A stretch of 17,765 nucleotides of DNA from an uncultured Collinsella sp. (GCA_902478935.1 CABSMV010000027.1:1-17765); one strand, 5' to 3'. Positions 6,218 through 13,695 are shown, counted from the first letter of the stretch. Numbers and translations are program-made. The notes: generated by a model not told the origin, from the letters alone.

Positions 6218-8005
6218 ATGGCCGCTTTGTTCACGACCCCCAAGCGCAATGACAAAACCTCAGGAGCCCATTTTTCCGAGCCCGACGTGCGCCGTCGCAC
6301 GCTGCTCGCACACGGCAGCTGGCGCCGCGTGACCCGCCGCTTCGTCGTGGGCGCCGTGTGCGCGCTCACGGCAAGCTCGCTGCTCATGCCGAGCGTCTCG
6401 CTCGCGGCCGAGCGGGTCAACGTCGGCGACACCTGGTATGAAGCTGGCGCCGCGGTAGGCGACGAGGCGGGCACCTGGAGCTGGGACGGCGCCGACGATA
6501 TGAAGCTCAACGGCTATAACGGCGGTGCAATCAATGCTGCAGGCAAGCTCAACATTGCGTACGAGGGCAAGAACACCGTGAAAACCGAGCCCGATTACAC
6601 CGGAGCCGCCATCAAAGCGCAGGATGGCACTAACCAGATAGCGGAGTTGAACATAACGAGCTCGAATAGCACGGATGAGCTCAATGTGACAGCCGAGGCC
6701 GATGCAATTAAATCCACAGGCGACCTCTCCATTTCTGGCCCAGGCACTGTGAACACCACGAGCACTACTTCCGACGGAATTGAGGCAAAGGGCGACCTCT
6801 CTATCACGGGCTCGGGCACCGTGAATGCAACGGGCGGTACCGAAGGTATCCAATCCAAGGGCAAGACCACCATCGATTCCTCTGGCACCGTGATCGCTAA
6901 AGGAGGCGAAGGTTACGGCGTCGCCGCGGGCAGTGACCTCATCATCAAAGGCGGTGGCAAGGTGGAAGCAAGCTCGATGGAAGAAGCGGCGATTTGGACT
7001 AAAGACGGCAACATCGACATCTCGGGCGGCAGCCAGGTTAAGGCAAACTCCGAGGGAGATCTTGCCGTCGACACTGAGGGTAGTCTCGCGGTCACGAACG
7101 CCTCCCTTGACGCAAGCGGTGTTGAATATGGTGTCTATGCCTACAAGGGCGTTACGCTCGATCACGCGACCGTGACGGTCCGCACAAGCGCGAGCGGCGG
7201 CCAGGCCATCGCCCTCATCACTGACGGGGACGACATCGTCATCAAGAATGGTTCCATCGTGGACGCGTTCGCGGAAGGCAGATTCTCGGTTGCAATCTCT
7301 ACCAGAAACCACCAGCCAAACGTCGCTGGCGGCCACATCTATATCAGCGACTCCGTTGTTAAGGCTATAGCCCGCTATGTCGAGACCGGTGGCGATGGCC
7401 CCGATCACTACAGCAACGACCAAAGCGGCGGGGTCGTCCCTGAGCCTAGGGGTCTGAACATCGGTATCTTCGCCCAGACCTACGAGGGCATCACGCCCGC
7501 GAGTATCTCGATCGTCCGCAGCAAGCTCACGGCCGAGGGAGACACGGCGGCAATCTTCGCTCTTGCCATAAGCGAGGATGGCAAGGCGATCGGTACCATC
7601 AAGATCGAAGGCGCTCCCATCCAGACGCCCGCAGGCGGCAAGATCATTAACTATTACAACGAGGAAGAGTACGGCCCCAGCATCTCCTACGAGGCAGGTC
7701 AAACCATCGGCACGGGCGACGCCACGATCCACTCCCCCTATGACGCCGTTGTCTCCAAGAGCACGGTCATCGTGCCTCCCGAGGAGATCAAACCCGAGGA
7801 AAAGCCCGGCGAGACCAAGCCTGAGGGTTCCAAGTCCGAGGGCACGAAGACGACCAAGACCGTTGCAGTTGCAACCACGGGAGCCAAGACCACCGGCAAG
7901 CTCGCGGCAACCGGCGACGTCTCGAGCGCAGCCATCGTGGCAGCCGCCCTTGCAGGAACAGCCGCCATCGCCGCGGGCGCCGTGGTGAGCCGCAAGCGCT
8001 CGTAA
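6218..8005 (+). CDS. Wall-anchored beta-helix surface protein A (carbohydrate-binding-like)
   Basis: Secreted, probably sortase-anchored protein of 595 residues. The start at 6218 follows GGGAG by 5 bases; the longer frame reading into the intergenic region is not supported. A long basic N-region (RRVTRR) leads into a hydrophobic signal segment at about 42-62, with likely cleavage after Ala64. Residues about 160-380 hold repeats of roughly 20-22 residues of the form I-x-x-K-G-D-L-S-I-x-G-x-G-T-V-N-A, typical of a right-handed beta-helix and resembling the Cthe_2159-type carbohydrate-binding family. A Pro/Lys/Glu/Thr-rich linker (519-550) could span the wall. The C-terminus has LAATG (562-566), a hydrophobic stretch and RKRS, which is a sortase signal of the LAxTG kind. 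No catalytic motif is seen. It is a paralogue of the next gene; the ligand is unknown, and polysaccharide or mucin glycan binding is only a guess. Confidence 0.82.
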   Translation: MAALFTTPKRNDKTSGAHFSEPDVRRRTLLAHGSWRRVTRRFVVGAVCALTASSLLMPSVSLAAERVNVGDTWYEAGAAVGDEAGTWSWDGADDMKLNGYNGGAINAAGKLNIAYEGKNTVKTEPDYTGAAIKAQDGTNQIAELNITSSNSTDELNVTAEADAIKSTGDLSISGPGTVNTTSTTSDGIEAKGDLSITGSGTVNATGGTEGIQSKGKTTIDSSGTVIAKGGEGYGVAAGSDLIIKGGGKVEASSMEEAAIWTKDGNIDISGGSQVKANSEGDLAVDTEGSLAVTNASLDASGVEYGVYAYKGVTLDHATVTVRTSASGGQAIALITDGDDIVIKNGSIVDAFAEGRFSVAISTRNHQPNVAGGHIYISDSVVKAIARYVETGGDGPDHYSNDQSGGVVPEPRGLNIGIFAQTYEGITPASISIVRSKLTAEGDTAAIFALAISEDGKAIGTIKIEGAPIQTPAGGKIINYYNEEEYGPSISYEAGQTIGTGDATIHSPYDAVVSKSTVIVPPEEIKPEEKPGETKPEGSKSEGTKTTKTVAVATTGAKTTGKLAATGDVSSAAIVAAALAGTAAIAAGAVVSRKRS

Positions 8006-8027
8006 ACACTTTTTCGCACGGGACGGG

Positions 8028-8072
8028 TGGATCGCGGCCCTTGCCTTCCTCGTCTACTTCTTCGTAGCGTAA
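8028..8072 (+). pseudogene. Fossil 3' end of the purine permease gene
   Basis: Fourteen codons plus a stop, reading WIAALAFLVYFFVA, reproduce the exact C-terminus of the NCS2 permease that ends at 6010. There is no start codon or upstream coding sequence, so this is a remnant left at the duplication boundary. Four bases differ from the intact copy (GCA/GCG, CTC/CTT, TTT/TTC, TAG/TAA) and all four are silent. Confidence 0.9.
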
Positions 8073-8098
8073 GGGCAAGGCTGCAAAAGCTGAACAAT

Positions 8099-8137
8099 AA
8101 AGCGCGGAGTCGCCATGCGGCCCCGCGCTTTTCTTTT
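8099..8137 (+). terminator. Duplicated permease terminator, now downstream of gene A
   Basis: AAAGCGCGGAG (8099-8109) pairs with CCCCGCGCTTT (8121-8131) with one A-C mismatch, followed by TTTTCTTTT. It is the copy of the terminator at 6037. Because no other hairpin is seen between 8006 and 8098, it is probably the working terminator of surface protein A. Confidence 0.8.
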
Positions 8138-8179
8138 AGCGCCGGTCCCTGCGCCGGCGTGCGGCCTATTTCTCCCCCA

Positions 8180-8237
8180 TTTTGGCCATTTTGCCCTCCA
8201 AACGGCACTACCGCCGGCAACATCCAGCAGATACGCT
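8180..8237 (+). promoter_or_regulatory. Conserved leader block upstream of surface protein B
   Basis: Second copy of the block at 6121: 38 of 39 bases match over 8180-8218, including the TTTGG/CCAAA inverted repeat. The -10-like hexamer here is TACGCT at 8232-8237, again 39 bases before the start codon. Equal placement in both copies supports a regulatory role, probably the same promoter or operator. Confidence 0.4.
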
Positions 8238-8276
8238 GAATCTAGTCGTATAGGCCCTATGAGAACGGGAGCAACC

Positions 8277-10061
8277 ATGGTAGCCTTGTTCACGACCCCC
8301 AAACGCAATGACACTACCGCCGGAACCCATGTTGCCGAACCCGACGTTCGCCGTCGCATAGGACTCGCGCACGGCAGCTGGCGCCGCGTGACGCGCCGCA
8401 TCGTCTCGGGCGCCGTGTGCGCGCTCACGGTGAGCTCGCTGCTCATGCCGAGCGTCTCGCTCGCAGCGGAATGGGTCAAGGTCGGCGGCAACAAGTACAA
8501 CACCGCGGCGAGCGACGAGGCCGGTACCTGGTCGTGGGACGGCGCCGACGACTTGAAGCTCAACAACTATAACGGCGGCGAGATCCAGGCCGCAGGCAAG
8601 CTCAACGTGAATTACTCGGGAACCAACATCGTCACTGCCGAATGGATCGAAAGCATCAACGTTTCTCATGGCACTAACGAGAATGCCGAGCTCAATATCC
8701 AAGGCGACGAGGGCGGCACGCTCAGCGTGACATCTACTGAGGACGCTATCCTCTCCACGGGTAATATCAACATCGACGGAGCCGGATCCGTCAACGCCAC
8801 GAGCACTGGGTTTGATGCCATCAATGCCGGAGGTGATCTCGCTATCAAAGGTTCGGGCAACGTCAACGCCACGGGTGCATCGGATGGCATCAGGGCAAAC
8901 GGCAATATCACGATTGACGACAGCGGAGCCGTCACCGCCAGGGCTACCAAGGACAAGGGTATTGGAGCCGACAAGAACCTCACCATCAAGGGTGGCGGGA
9001 CGGTCGAGGCAAGCTCAGCCGATGGTGAGGCCCTTTGGAGCGGCGACAATATCAACATCTCGGACGGCAGCCAGGTCAAGGCAAGCTCCGAGGAAGACGC
9101 TGCCGTCGAGGCCAAGGGCAGCCTCGCAGCCACAAACGCCTCCCTCAACGTAAACGGTGTTGAATATGGCGTCTATGCCCACAAGGGCATCACCCTCGAT
9201 CATGCAAACGTGACGGTCCGTGCAAGTAAAGGCAGATACGGTGGCGCCAACGCCCTCTTCACCTACCAGGACGACATCGTCGTCAAGAACGGCTCCACCG
9301 TGGACGCGTTTGCGGAAGGCGAGGTTTCGGCTGCATTCTCCACCAGAAACGATCGACCCAACGAGAAGGGCGGCCACATCTACATCAGCGACTCCGTTGT
9401 CAAGGCCATAGCCCGCTATGTCGAGAACGGCGACGGCCCCATCCCCTACAGCGAAAACCAAGATGGCGAGACGAGGCGCGAACCCCAAGGCGAGAACATC
9501 GGCATCATCGCCCAGACCAGCGAGGGCGTCACACCCGCAGTCATCTCGATCATCCGCAGCAAGGTAACGGCCGAAGGAGATACAGCGGCAATCTTTGCCC
9601 GTGCCATGAGCGCTGACGGCAAGACAATCGGCACCATCAAGATTGAGAACGCCGCCATCCAGACGCCCGAAGGCGGCAAGGTCATTGACTATCGCAAGCT
9701 CCGTGACGGCATCTACGAGGCAGGCCAAGCCATCGGCACGGGCGACGCCACGGTCGACTCCCTCTATATCAAAGCAGTCGCCAAAAGTACGACCATCGCA
9801 CCTCCCGAGGTAGCCAAGCCGGAAGACCCCAAGCCCGACGAGACCAAGCCCGCAGAAAGCAAGCCCGCGGAGTCCAAGCAGAACCCCAAGCCTGAGGGCT
9901 CAAAGCCGACCAAGGCCGTTGCGGCTTCAACCACGAAAGCCAAGACTACCGGCGTGCTCGCGGCAACCGGCGACACCTCGGGTGCGGCCATCGTGGCAAC
10001 CGTCCTTGCGGGAACAGCCGCTATCGCCGCAGGCACCATGGCGAGCCGTAAGCGTTCTTAG
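8277..10061 (+). CDS. Wall-anchored beta-helix surface protein B (paralogue of A)
   Basis: A 594-residue paralogue of the preceding protein with the same plan: basic N-region, signal peptide, beta-helix repeats, a Pro/Lys/Glu linker with tandem KPAES units, LAATG at 561-565, hydrophobic segment and RKRS tail. The start at 8277 follows CGGGAGCAACC and aligns with that of A; I count 55 of 67 identical residues over the N-terminal signal region. Conservation is also high in the segment GGHIYISDSVVKAIARYVE after the repeats and at the sorting signal, and lower in the first repeats and in the linker. Both reading frames are intact, so both copies are probably expressed. Likely exported by Sec and attached by a sortase elsewhere in the genome. 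Ligand unknown; the pair could be alternative adhesins or glycan binders. Confidence 0.82.
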   Translation: MVALFTTPKRNDTTAGTHVAEPDVRRRIGLAHGSWRRVTRRIVSGAVCALTVSSLLMPSVSLAAEWVKVGGNKYNTAASDEAGTWSWDGADDLKLNNYNGGEIQAAGKLNVNYSGTNIVTAEWIESINVSHGTNENAELNIQGDEGGTLSVTSTEDAILSTGNINIDGAGSVNATSTGFDAINAGGDLAIKGSGNVNATGASDGIRANGNITIDDSGAVTARATKDKGIGADKNLTIKGGGTVEASSADGEALWSGDNINISDGSQVKASSEEDAAVEAKGSLAATNASLNVNGVEYGVYAHKGITLDHANVTVRASKGRYGGANALFTYQDDIVVKNGSTVDAFAEGEVSAAFSTRNDRPNEKGGHIYISDSVVKAIARYVENGDGPIPYSENQDGETRREPQGENIGIIAQTSEGVTPAVISIIRSKVTAEGDTAAIFARAMSADGKTIGTIKIENAAIQTPEGGKVIDYRKLRDGIYEAGQAIGTGDATVDSLYIKAVAKSTTIAPPEVAKPEDPKPDETKPAESKPAESKQNPKPEGSKPTKAVAASTTKAKTTGVLAATGDTSGAAIVATVLAGTAAIAAGTMASRKRS

Positions 10062-10118
10062 ACGCCTCTGCGCACATGGCAGCTCCCGCGAAGGCCCCGA
10101 ACCCCAGCACCGTTTAAC

Positions 10119-10157
10119 AACGCCACCGCCGAGCTCCCCTCCGGCGGTGGCGTTTTC
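10119..10157 (+). terminator. Intrinsic terminator after surface protein B
   Basis: AACGCCACCGCCG (10119-10131) pairs perfectly with CGGCGGTGGCGTT (10142-10154), a 13-bp stem, and the RNA continues in UUUUCC. It starts 57 bases past the gene B stop and is unrelated to the 6037/8099 pair. Confidence 0.88.
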
Positions 10158-10268
10158 CATATGCGTCCGCAGGGGATGCACGAGATTGTCTTTGGTCTAG
10201 CCCAACCGGCATACGCTGGCGTGCGACAATTGGGGCTGCCGATATCACAACACTGAGAGAAGCCCGTC

Positions 10269-10934
10269 ATGGAAGCGCATCAAAAGCAGATAACCGTTTA
10301 TTCGAATCATACGGAAAGCGCGCCTGTCATCTACCTTCCTGTGGTCGTGGGCGACGGCAGCGAGGTTTATAAGTGTTGCCGAGAGCTCGACTGTCCGCCA
10401 TTCGCCCTCGTCACCATTGGCGGGCTCGATTGGAATCGCGAGCTGAGCCCCTGGGCATGCGACGGGACCGTACGCGATGCCGAGCCTTTCGGCGGCCAAG
10501 CTGCCTATTTTCTTGATGAGCTGCTGAATCAGATAATCCCCCAGGTCGAGTCGTCGCTTCCTCAGCCGCCCACCTGGCGCGGCATTGCCGGCTACTCGCT
10601 CGCGGGCCTCTTCGCACTCTGGTCCCTCTGGCAAACCGACGCCTTTGACCGCGCCGCGAGCGCATCGGGGTCGCTATGGTTTCCCGACTTTGTCGACCGT
10701 GCCAGCACGGCCCCTTTTGCCGGCAGCCCGCAAGCCGTCTACCTGTCACTCGGCAAAAAGGAAACCAAGACGCCCAACCGCATGATGCGGCATGTACTCG
10801 ACGACACACGCGCGATGGAAGCGTTGCTCGTCGAGCGCGGCATTCCAACAACGCTGGAGCTCAACCCCGGCAATCACTTTGCCCAAACCGACTTACGCAT
10901 GGCCCGCGGCATCCACTGGATACTGACGCATTAA
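10269..10934 (+). CDS. Alpha/beta-hydrolase esterase (putative esterase, IroE/EsteraseD-like)
   Basis: A compact 221-residue alpha/beta-hydrolase resembling the putative-esterase (esterase D/enterochelin esterase-like) group. The nucleophile elbow is GYSLAG with Ser110, and a C-terminal GNHF places the probable catalytic His at 203, shortly before a WILTH end. The acid residue is not certain; Glu or Asp near 160-180 are candidates. No signal peptide is present, so it acts in the cytoplasm on an unknown ester. The ATG has GAGAGAAG about 6 bases upstream. A TACGCT at 10212-10217 may be its -10. The gene stands alone between the terminator at 10119 and the bidirectional one at 10937. It could also be an acyltransferase-like or deacetylase member of the same fold. 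Confidence 0.8.
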   Translation: MEAHQKQITVYSNHTESAPVIYLPVVVGDGSEVYKCCRELDCPPFALVTIGGLDWNRELSPWACDGTVRDAEPFGGQAAYFLDELLNQIIPQVESSLPQPPTWRGIAGYSLAGLFALWSLWQTDAFDRAASASGSLWFPDFVDRASTAPFAGSPQAVYLSLGKKETKTPNRMMRHVLDDTRAMEALLVERGIPTTLELNPGNHFAQTDLRMARGIHWILTH

Positions 10935-10936
10935 AA

Positions 10937-10980
10937 ATGGTGCCCACACGCATATACGCATGGGCACCATATCTTGTTTT
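10937..10980. terminator. Bidirectional terminator between the esterase and uraA
   Basis: ATGGTGCCCA (10937-10946) pairs perfectly with TGGGCACCAT (10961-10970). The plus strand continues ATCTTGTTTT, and the minus strand runs into TTTTTAATG as it leaves the stem. It sits between two converging genes and can end both. Confidence 0.85.
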
Positions 10981-10995
10981 AGCTGAACGCAGCTG

Positions 10996-12330
10996 CTACT
11001 CAGCAGCCTCCTCAAGCTCGGAGACATCAAACTCAAAGTCGTTACCCGGCAGGATGGCGTTGAGCACGATGCCCACCAGTGAGCCCACGGCAATGCCGGA
11101 CAGCGAAATGGTCACGCCGCCCAGCTCCAACACGATGGCGCCGGCGGTGCTGTACGCGATGCCGAGCGAAAGCACGAGCACCAGCGCGGCAACCAGCACG
11201 TTGCGGTTGTTCTGGAAATCGACCTGGTTCTCGATGAGGTTGCGGACGCCCACAGCGCTGATCATGCCGTAGAGCACGAGCGACACACCGCCGATAACGC
11301 ATGCCGGCATGGCGGCGATGACCGCGGCGAACTTGGGGCAGAACGAAAGCACGATGGCGCAACACGCGGCAATTCGAATTACGCGCGGGTCGAACACGCG
11401 CGTCAGGGCGAGCACGCCGGTGTTCTCGCCATACGTAGTGTTGGCCGGAGCGCCAAAGAGCGAAGCCAGAATCGTGGCAAGGCCGTCGCCGAGCAGCGTG
11501 CGATGCAGACCGGGATCGGCAATGTAGTTGCGCTCGCAAGTCGAACCGATAGCAGAGATATCGCCGATATGCTCGATCATGGTCGCGAAGGCCAGCGGCA
11601 TGATGGTGATGATGGCCGTCGTGGCAAGACCGTTATCGAACTGCGGCCCAAAGAGTGCAAACACGGTGTTGTCCCACACGATGGGCAGACCGACCCACGG
11701 AGCGGCGGCAACGCCCGAGAAATCAACCTCGCCGAGCGCAGCCGCAACGGCATAGCTCACCACAACGCCCAGCAAAATCGGCACGATCTTGACCATGCCA
11801 CGGCCCCAGATGTTGCAGATGACGATAACGGCAACGCCAATGACAGCCACAAGCCAGTTGGTCTGGCAGTTAGCAATAGCGGAGCTCGCCAGGATCAGAC
11901 CGATCGAAATGACGATGGGGCCAGTCACCACCGGCGGGAAGAAACGCATGACACGCTTGGCGCCAAAGGCGCGGAAGAGCGCCGCAAGCACCGGATAAAG
12001 CAGGCCGGCGCAAGCAACGCCCAGACAAGCGTAGGGCAAAAGCTCGGTCTCGCCGTTGGGCGCGATTGCGGCATAACCGGCAATAAAGGCAAACGATGAG
12101 CCCAAAAATGCCGGCACCTTACCGCGCGACAGGAAGTGGAACAGCAGCGTGCCCAAACCGGCAAACAAAAGCGTTGCCGAAACCGAGAGACCGGTGAGCA
12201 CGGGCACCAGCACGGTGGCGCCAAACATGGCAAACAGGTGCTGCAGACCGAGCAAAAACATGCGCGGGCGGCCGAGCGACGATGCGTCGTAGATGGCATC
12301 GCTGGCGGCGGGCGTCGAGGACTGGGACAT
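10996..12330 (-). CDS. uraA: Uracil permease, NCS2/NAT family
   Basis: Membrane permease of 444 residues importing uracil by proton symport, part of pyrimidine salvage. GLQHLFAMFGATVLVPVLTG (28-47) is the usual first helix of UraA-type proteins. Glu253 in MIEHIGD and Glu302 in YGENTG correspond, with a constant offset of 12, to the substrate-binding Glu241 and Glu290 of E. coli UraA. The C-terminal tail is acidic. The start at 12330 is chosen over an upstream in-frame codon because AAAGGA lies 5 bases before it and the upstream extension is basic and unlike the family. The gene follows the core methionine synthase gene on the same strand with a 123-base gap that has TACAAT (12401-12406, minus strand) and TATGCT (12361-12366, minus strand) as -10 candidates, so a separate promoter is plausible. 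No PyrR-type leader was recognised. Uric acid or xanthine transport is less likely. Confidence 0.9.
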   Translation of the reverse strand: MSQSSTPAASDAIYDASSLGRPRMFLLGLQHLFAMFGATVLVPVLTGLSVSATLLFAGLGTLLFHFLSRGKVPAFLGSSFAFIAGYAAIAPNGETELLPYACLGVACAGLLYPVLAALFRAFGAKRVMRFFPPVVTGPIVISIGLILASSAIANCQTNWLVAVIGVAVIVICNIWGRGMVKIVPILLGVVVSYAVAAALGEVDFSGVAAAPWVGLPIVWDNTVFALFGPQFDNGLATTAIITIMPLAFATMIEHIGDISAIGSTCERNYIADPGLHRTLLGDGLATILASLFGAPANTTYGENTGVLALTRVFDPRVIRIAACCAIVLSFCPKFAAVIAAMPACVIGGVSLVLYGMISAVGVRNLIENQVDFQNNRNVLVAALVLVLSLGIAYSTAGAIVLELGGVTISLSGIAVGSLVGIVLNAILPGNDFEFDVSELEEAAE

Positions 12331-12453
12331 GAGAGTCCTTTCAAAATGGAAGGGCGCTCGAGCATAGCGGATTACCTGCCCGAACGATACGATCCGAACC
12401 ATTGTACGCGATGCGCCATGTCTCGCACGCGCCGTCACCTGCGAACGTTACCG

Positions 12454-13587
12454 CTATTTCCAAACGCGCTCGGCAATACGCTTGACCAGCGCGATCTTTG
12501 CCCATTGCTCGTCCTCGGTCAGCTTGTTGCCAATCTCGCAGCTGGCAAAGCCGCACTGCGGAGACAGATACAGGTTCTCGAGCGGAACATACTTTGCAGC
12601 CTCGTGAATACGCTCGACGATGGCATCCTCGTCCTCAAGCTCAGCGGCCTTGGTGGTCACCAGGCCCAACACGACCTTCTTGCCAGGGGCAACGTACCTC
12701 AACGGCTCAAAACCGCCGGCGCGCGGCGTATCGAACTCCAGGTAAAATGCGTCAACATCCTCGTTTGCGAACAGGTATGGCGCGATGGGGTCATAGCCAC
12801 CCTCGAAGGCATAGGTAGAGTGGTAGTTACCGCGGCACACATGCGTGTTAATGACCAGGTCGTCGGGCTTGCCCTCGATAGCGGCGTTGTTGAGCGCCAC
12901 GCCCAGCTCACTCACCTTTTGCAGATCAACCGGGCTCATGCCGGTCTTGGACACAAAGTCGGTATCGCAATAGATGCCCCAGGTGCAGTCATCAAACTGG
13001 ATGTTGCGGCAGCCTGCAGCGTACAGGTCGGCGATCACCGTACGATAAGCGGCTGCGATGGCGTCGGCAAGTTCCTCATCGGTCTTATAGACAGCGCGCA
13101 GGCTCTCCTGCTGGCCATCGCAGCGGTCGAGCGTGACCTCAGAGAACGTCTGGATAGGCGCCGGGATGGTCTGGCGTGCAACGTGGTCCTCGCCCTCAAG
13201 TGCCTTGACAAACTTAAAGTGCTCGACGAAGGGGTGGTTCTCGCCGCTGATGGAGCCAGTCACCACGGCGGCATCGGCCGTGGTCTCCTCGTCGTGGAAC
13301 ATATATCCCGTACGCGAGGTGCGACGCTCGACGCCGTTCAGCCCCCACATAAAATCGAGGTGCCAGTAGCTGCGGCGAAACTCGCCATCGGTGATGACCT
13401 GCAGGCCGGCGGCCTTCTGCTTTGCCACCAAATCGCGAATAGCATCGTCCTCGACGGCCTTAAGGCCGGAAGCGTCAAGTTTACCCGCGACATAGGCGGC
13501 ACGAGCATCCTTTACAGCCTGCGGACGAAGAAAACTGCCGACGATATCGGCGCGAAACGGCGCGTTCGGTTGAATCGAAGTGCTCAT
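12454..13587 (-). CDS. Core methionine synthase (MetE C-terminal type, cobalamin-independent family)
   Basis: A 377-residue enzyme matching only the C-terminal catalytic barrel of MetE, like B. subtilis YxjG/YxjH. Such proteins transfer a methyl group to homocysteine to make methionine, using a zinc-bound thiolate. The zinc ligands are visible: His249 and Cys251 (NTHVCRGNY), Glu284 (FYLEFD) and Cys345 (SPQCGF). The N-terminal folate-tail-binding domain of full MetE (about 750 residues) is absent, so the methyl donor is uncertain: methyl-folate, a methylated corrinoid protein or S-methylmethionine-like donors are possible. The start at 13587 follows AAGGGAG by 6-7 bases; an ATG six codons earlier has no ribosome site. 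A LysR gene lies directly upstream on the same strand, and the gap holds a candidate promoter and LysR-type box. No SAM riboswitch was recognised. Confidence 0.88.
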   Translation of the reverse strand: MSTSIQPNAPFRADIVGSFLRPQAVKDARAAYVAGKLDASGLKAVEDDAIRDLVAKQKAAGLQVITDGEFRRSYWHLDFMWGLNGVERRTSRTGYMFHDEETTADAAVVTGSISGENHPFVEHFKFVKALEGEDHVARQTIPAPIQTFSEVTLDRCDGQQESLRAVYKTDEELADAIAAAYRTVIADLYAAGCRNIQFDDCTWGIYCDTDFVSKTGMSPVDLQKVSELGVALNNAAIEGKPDDLVINTHVCRGNYHSTYAFEGGYDPIAPYLFANEDVDAFYLEFDTPRAGGFEPLRYVAPGKKVVLGLVTTKAAELEDEDAIVERIHEAAKYVPLENLYLSPQCGFASCEIGNKLTEDEQWAKIALVKRIAERVWK

Positions 13588-13625
13588 AGATATCTCCCTT
13601 TGCATTGGTTGCTTTACTGGGACAG

Positions 13626-13654
13626 AGTATGAGCGCTCATATGGCCATCGTAAA
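13626..13654 (-). promoter_or_regulatory. Candidate promoter with overlapping palindrome for the methionine synthase gene
   Basis: Minus-strand TTTACG (13649-13654) and CATACT (13626-13631) are -35/-10-like hexamers with a 17-base spacer. A perfect 14-bp palindrome, TATGAGCGCTCATA (13628-13641), overlaps the -10 and spacer and is placed as a repressor operator would be. Predicted transcription start is near 13619. Confidence 0.4.
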
Positions 13655-13674
13655 ATATACGTTTATAACAGTTT

Positions 13675-13695
13675 GATATAGATGCTTCCTATATC
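13675..13695. promoter_or_regulatory. Candidate LysR-type regulator binding site
   Basis: GATATAG (13675-13681) and CTATATC (13689-13695) form a perfect inverted repeat around a 7-base spacer. It contains the T-N11-A core typical of LysR-family sites. Its centre is about 66 bases upstream of the predicted start of the methionine synthase transcript, the usual position of a LysR recognition site. The LysR gene next door is the obvious candidate protein. Confidence 0.45.

Larger units (their letters stand above)
5965..8026 (+). repeat. Tandem duplication, copy 1 (permease 3' end + surface protein A)
   Basis: The unit begins at GTGGATCGC inside the purine permease and contains the permease 3' end, its terminator, an intergenic leader and the first surface-protein gene. 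The matching second unit begins at 8027, an offset of 2062 bases at the left end and 2059 at the gene starts. The copies are clearly homologous but diverged, so the duplication is old or was acquired as a diverged copy. Confidence 0.85.
8027..10080 (+). repeat. Tandem duplication, copy 2 (permease fossil + surface protein B)
   Basis: Diverged second copy of the unit at 5965. It starts abruptly 22 bases past the stop of gene A with the permease codons for WIAALAFLVYFFVA and carries the terminator, the leader block and the second surface-protein gene. Similarity to copy 1 continues weakly for about 20 bases past the gene B stop and then fades, so the right edge is approximate. Confidence 0.85.

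Noticed and set aside
6326..6420. Twin-arginine (Tat) signal in the surface proteins
   Set aside because: RRVTRRF/I is basic, but the residues after the Arg pair do not match the FLK part of the Tat motif; an ordinary Sec signal with a long N-region fits better.
6650..7350. Repetitive pattern suggesting a CRISPR array or DNA repeat
   Set aside because: The periodicity is at protein level (beta-helix rungs of about 20-22 residues); the DNA repeats are imperfect, with no constant repeat and unique spacer structure.
6260..7732. 490-codon open frame on the minus strand
   Set aside because: It is antisense to surface protein A; a similar shadow frame occurs antisense to protein B, as expected from repeated GC-rich codons.
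12136..13632. 498-codon open frame on the plus strand
   Set aside because: It runs antisense through the uraA 5' end and the methionine synthase gene, both of which have clear family motifs on the minus strand.
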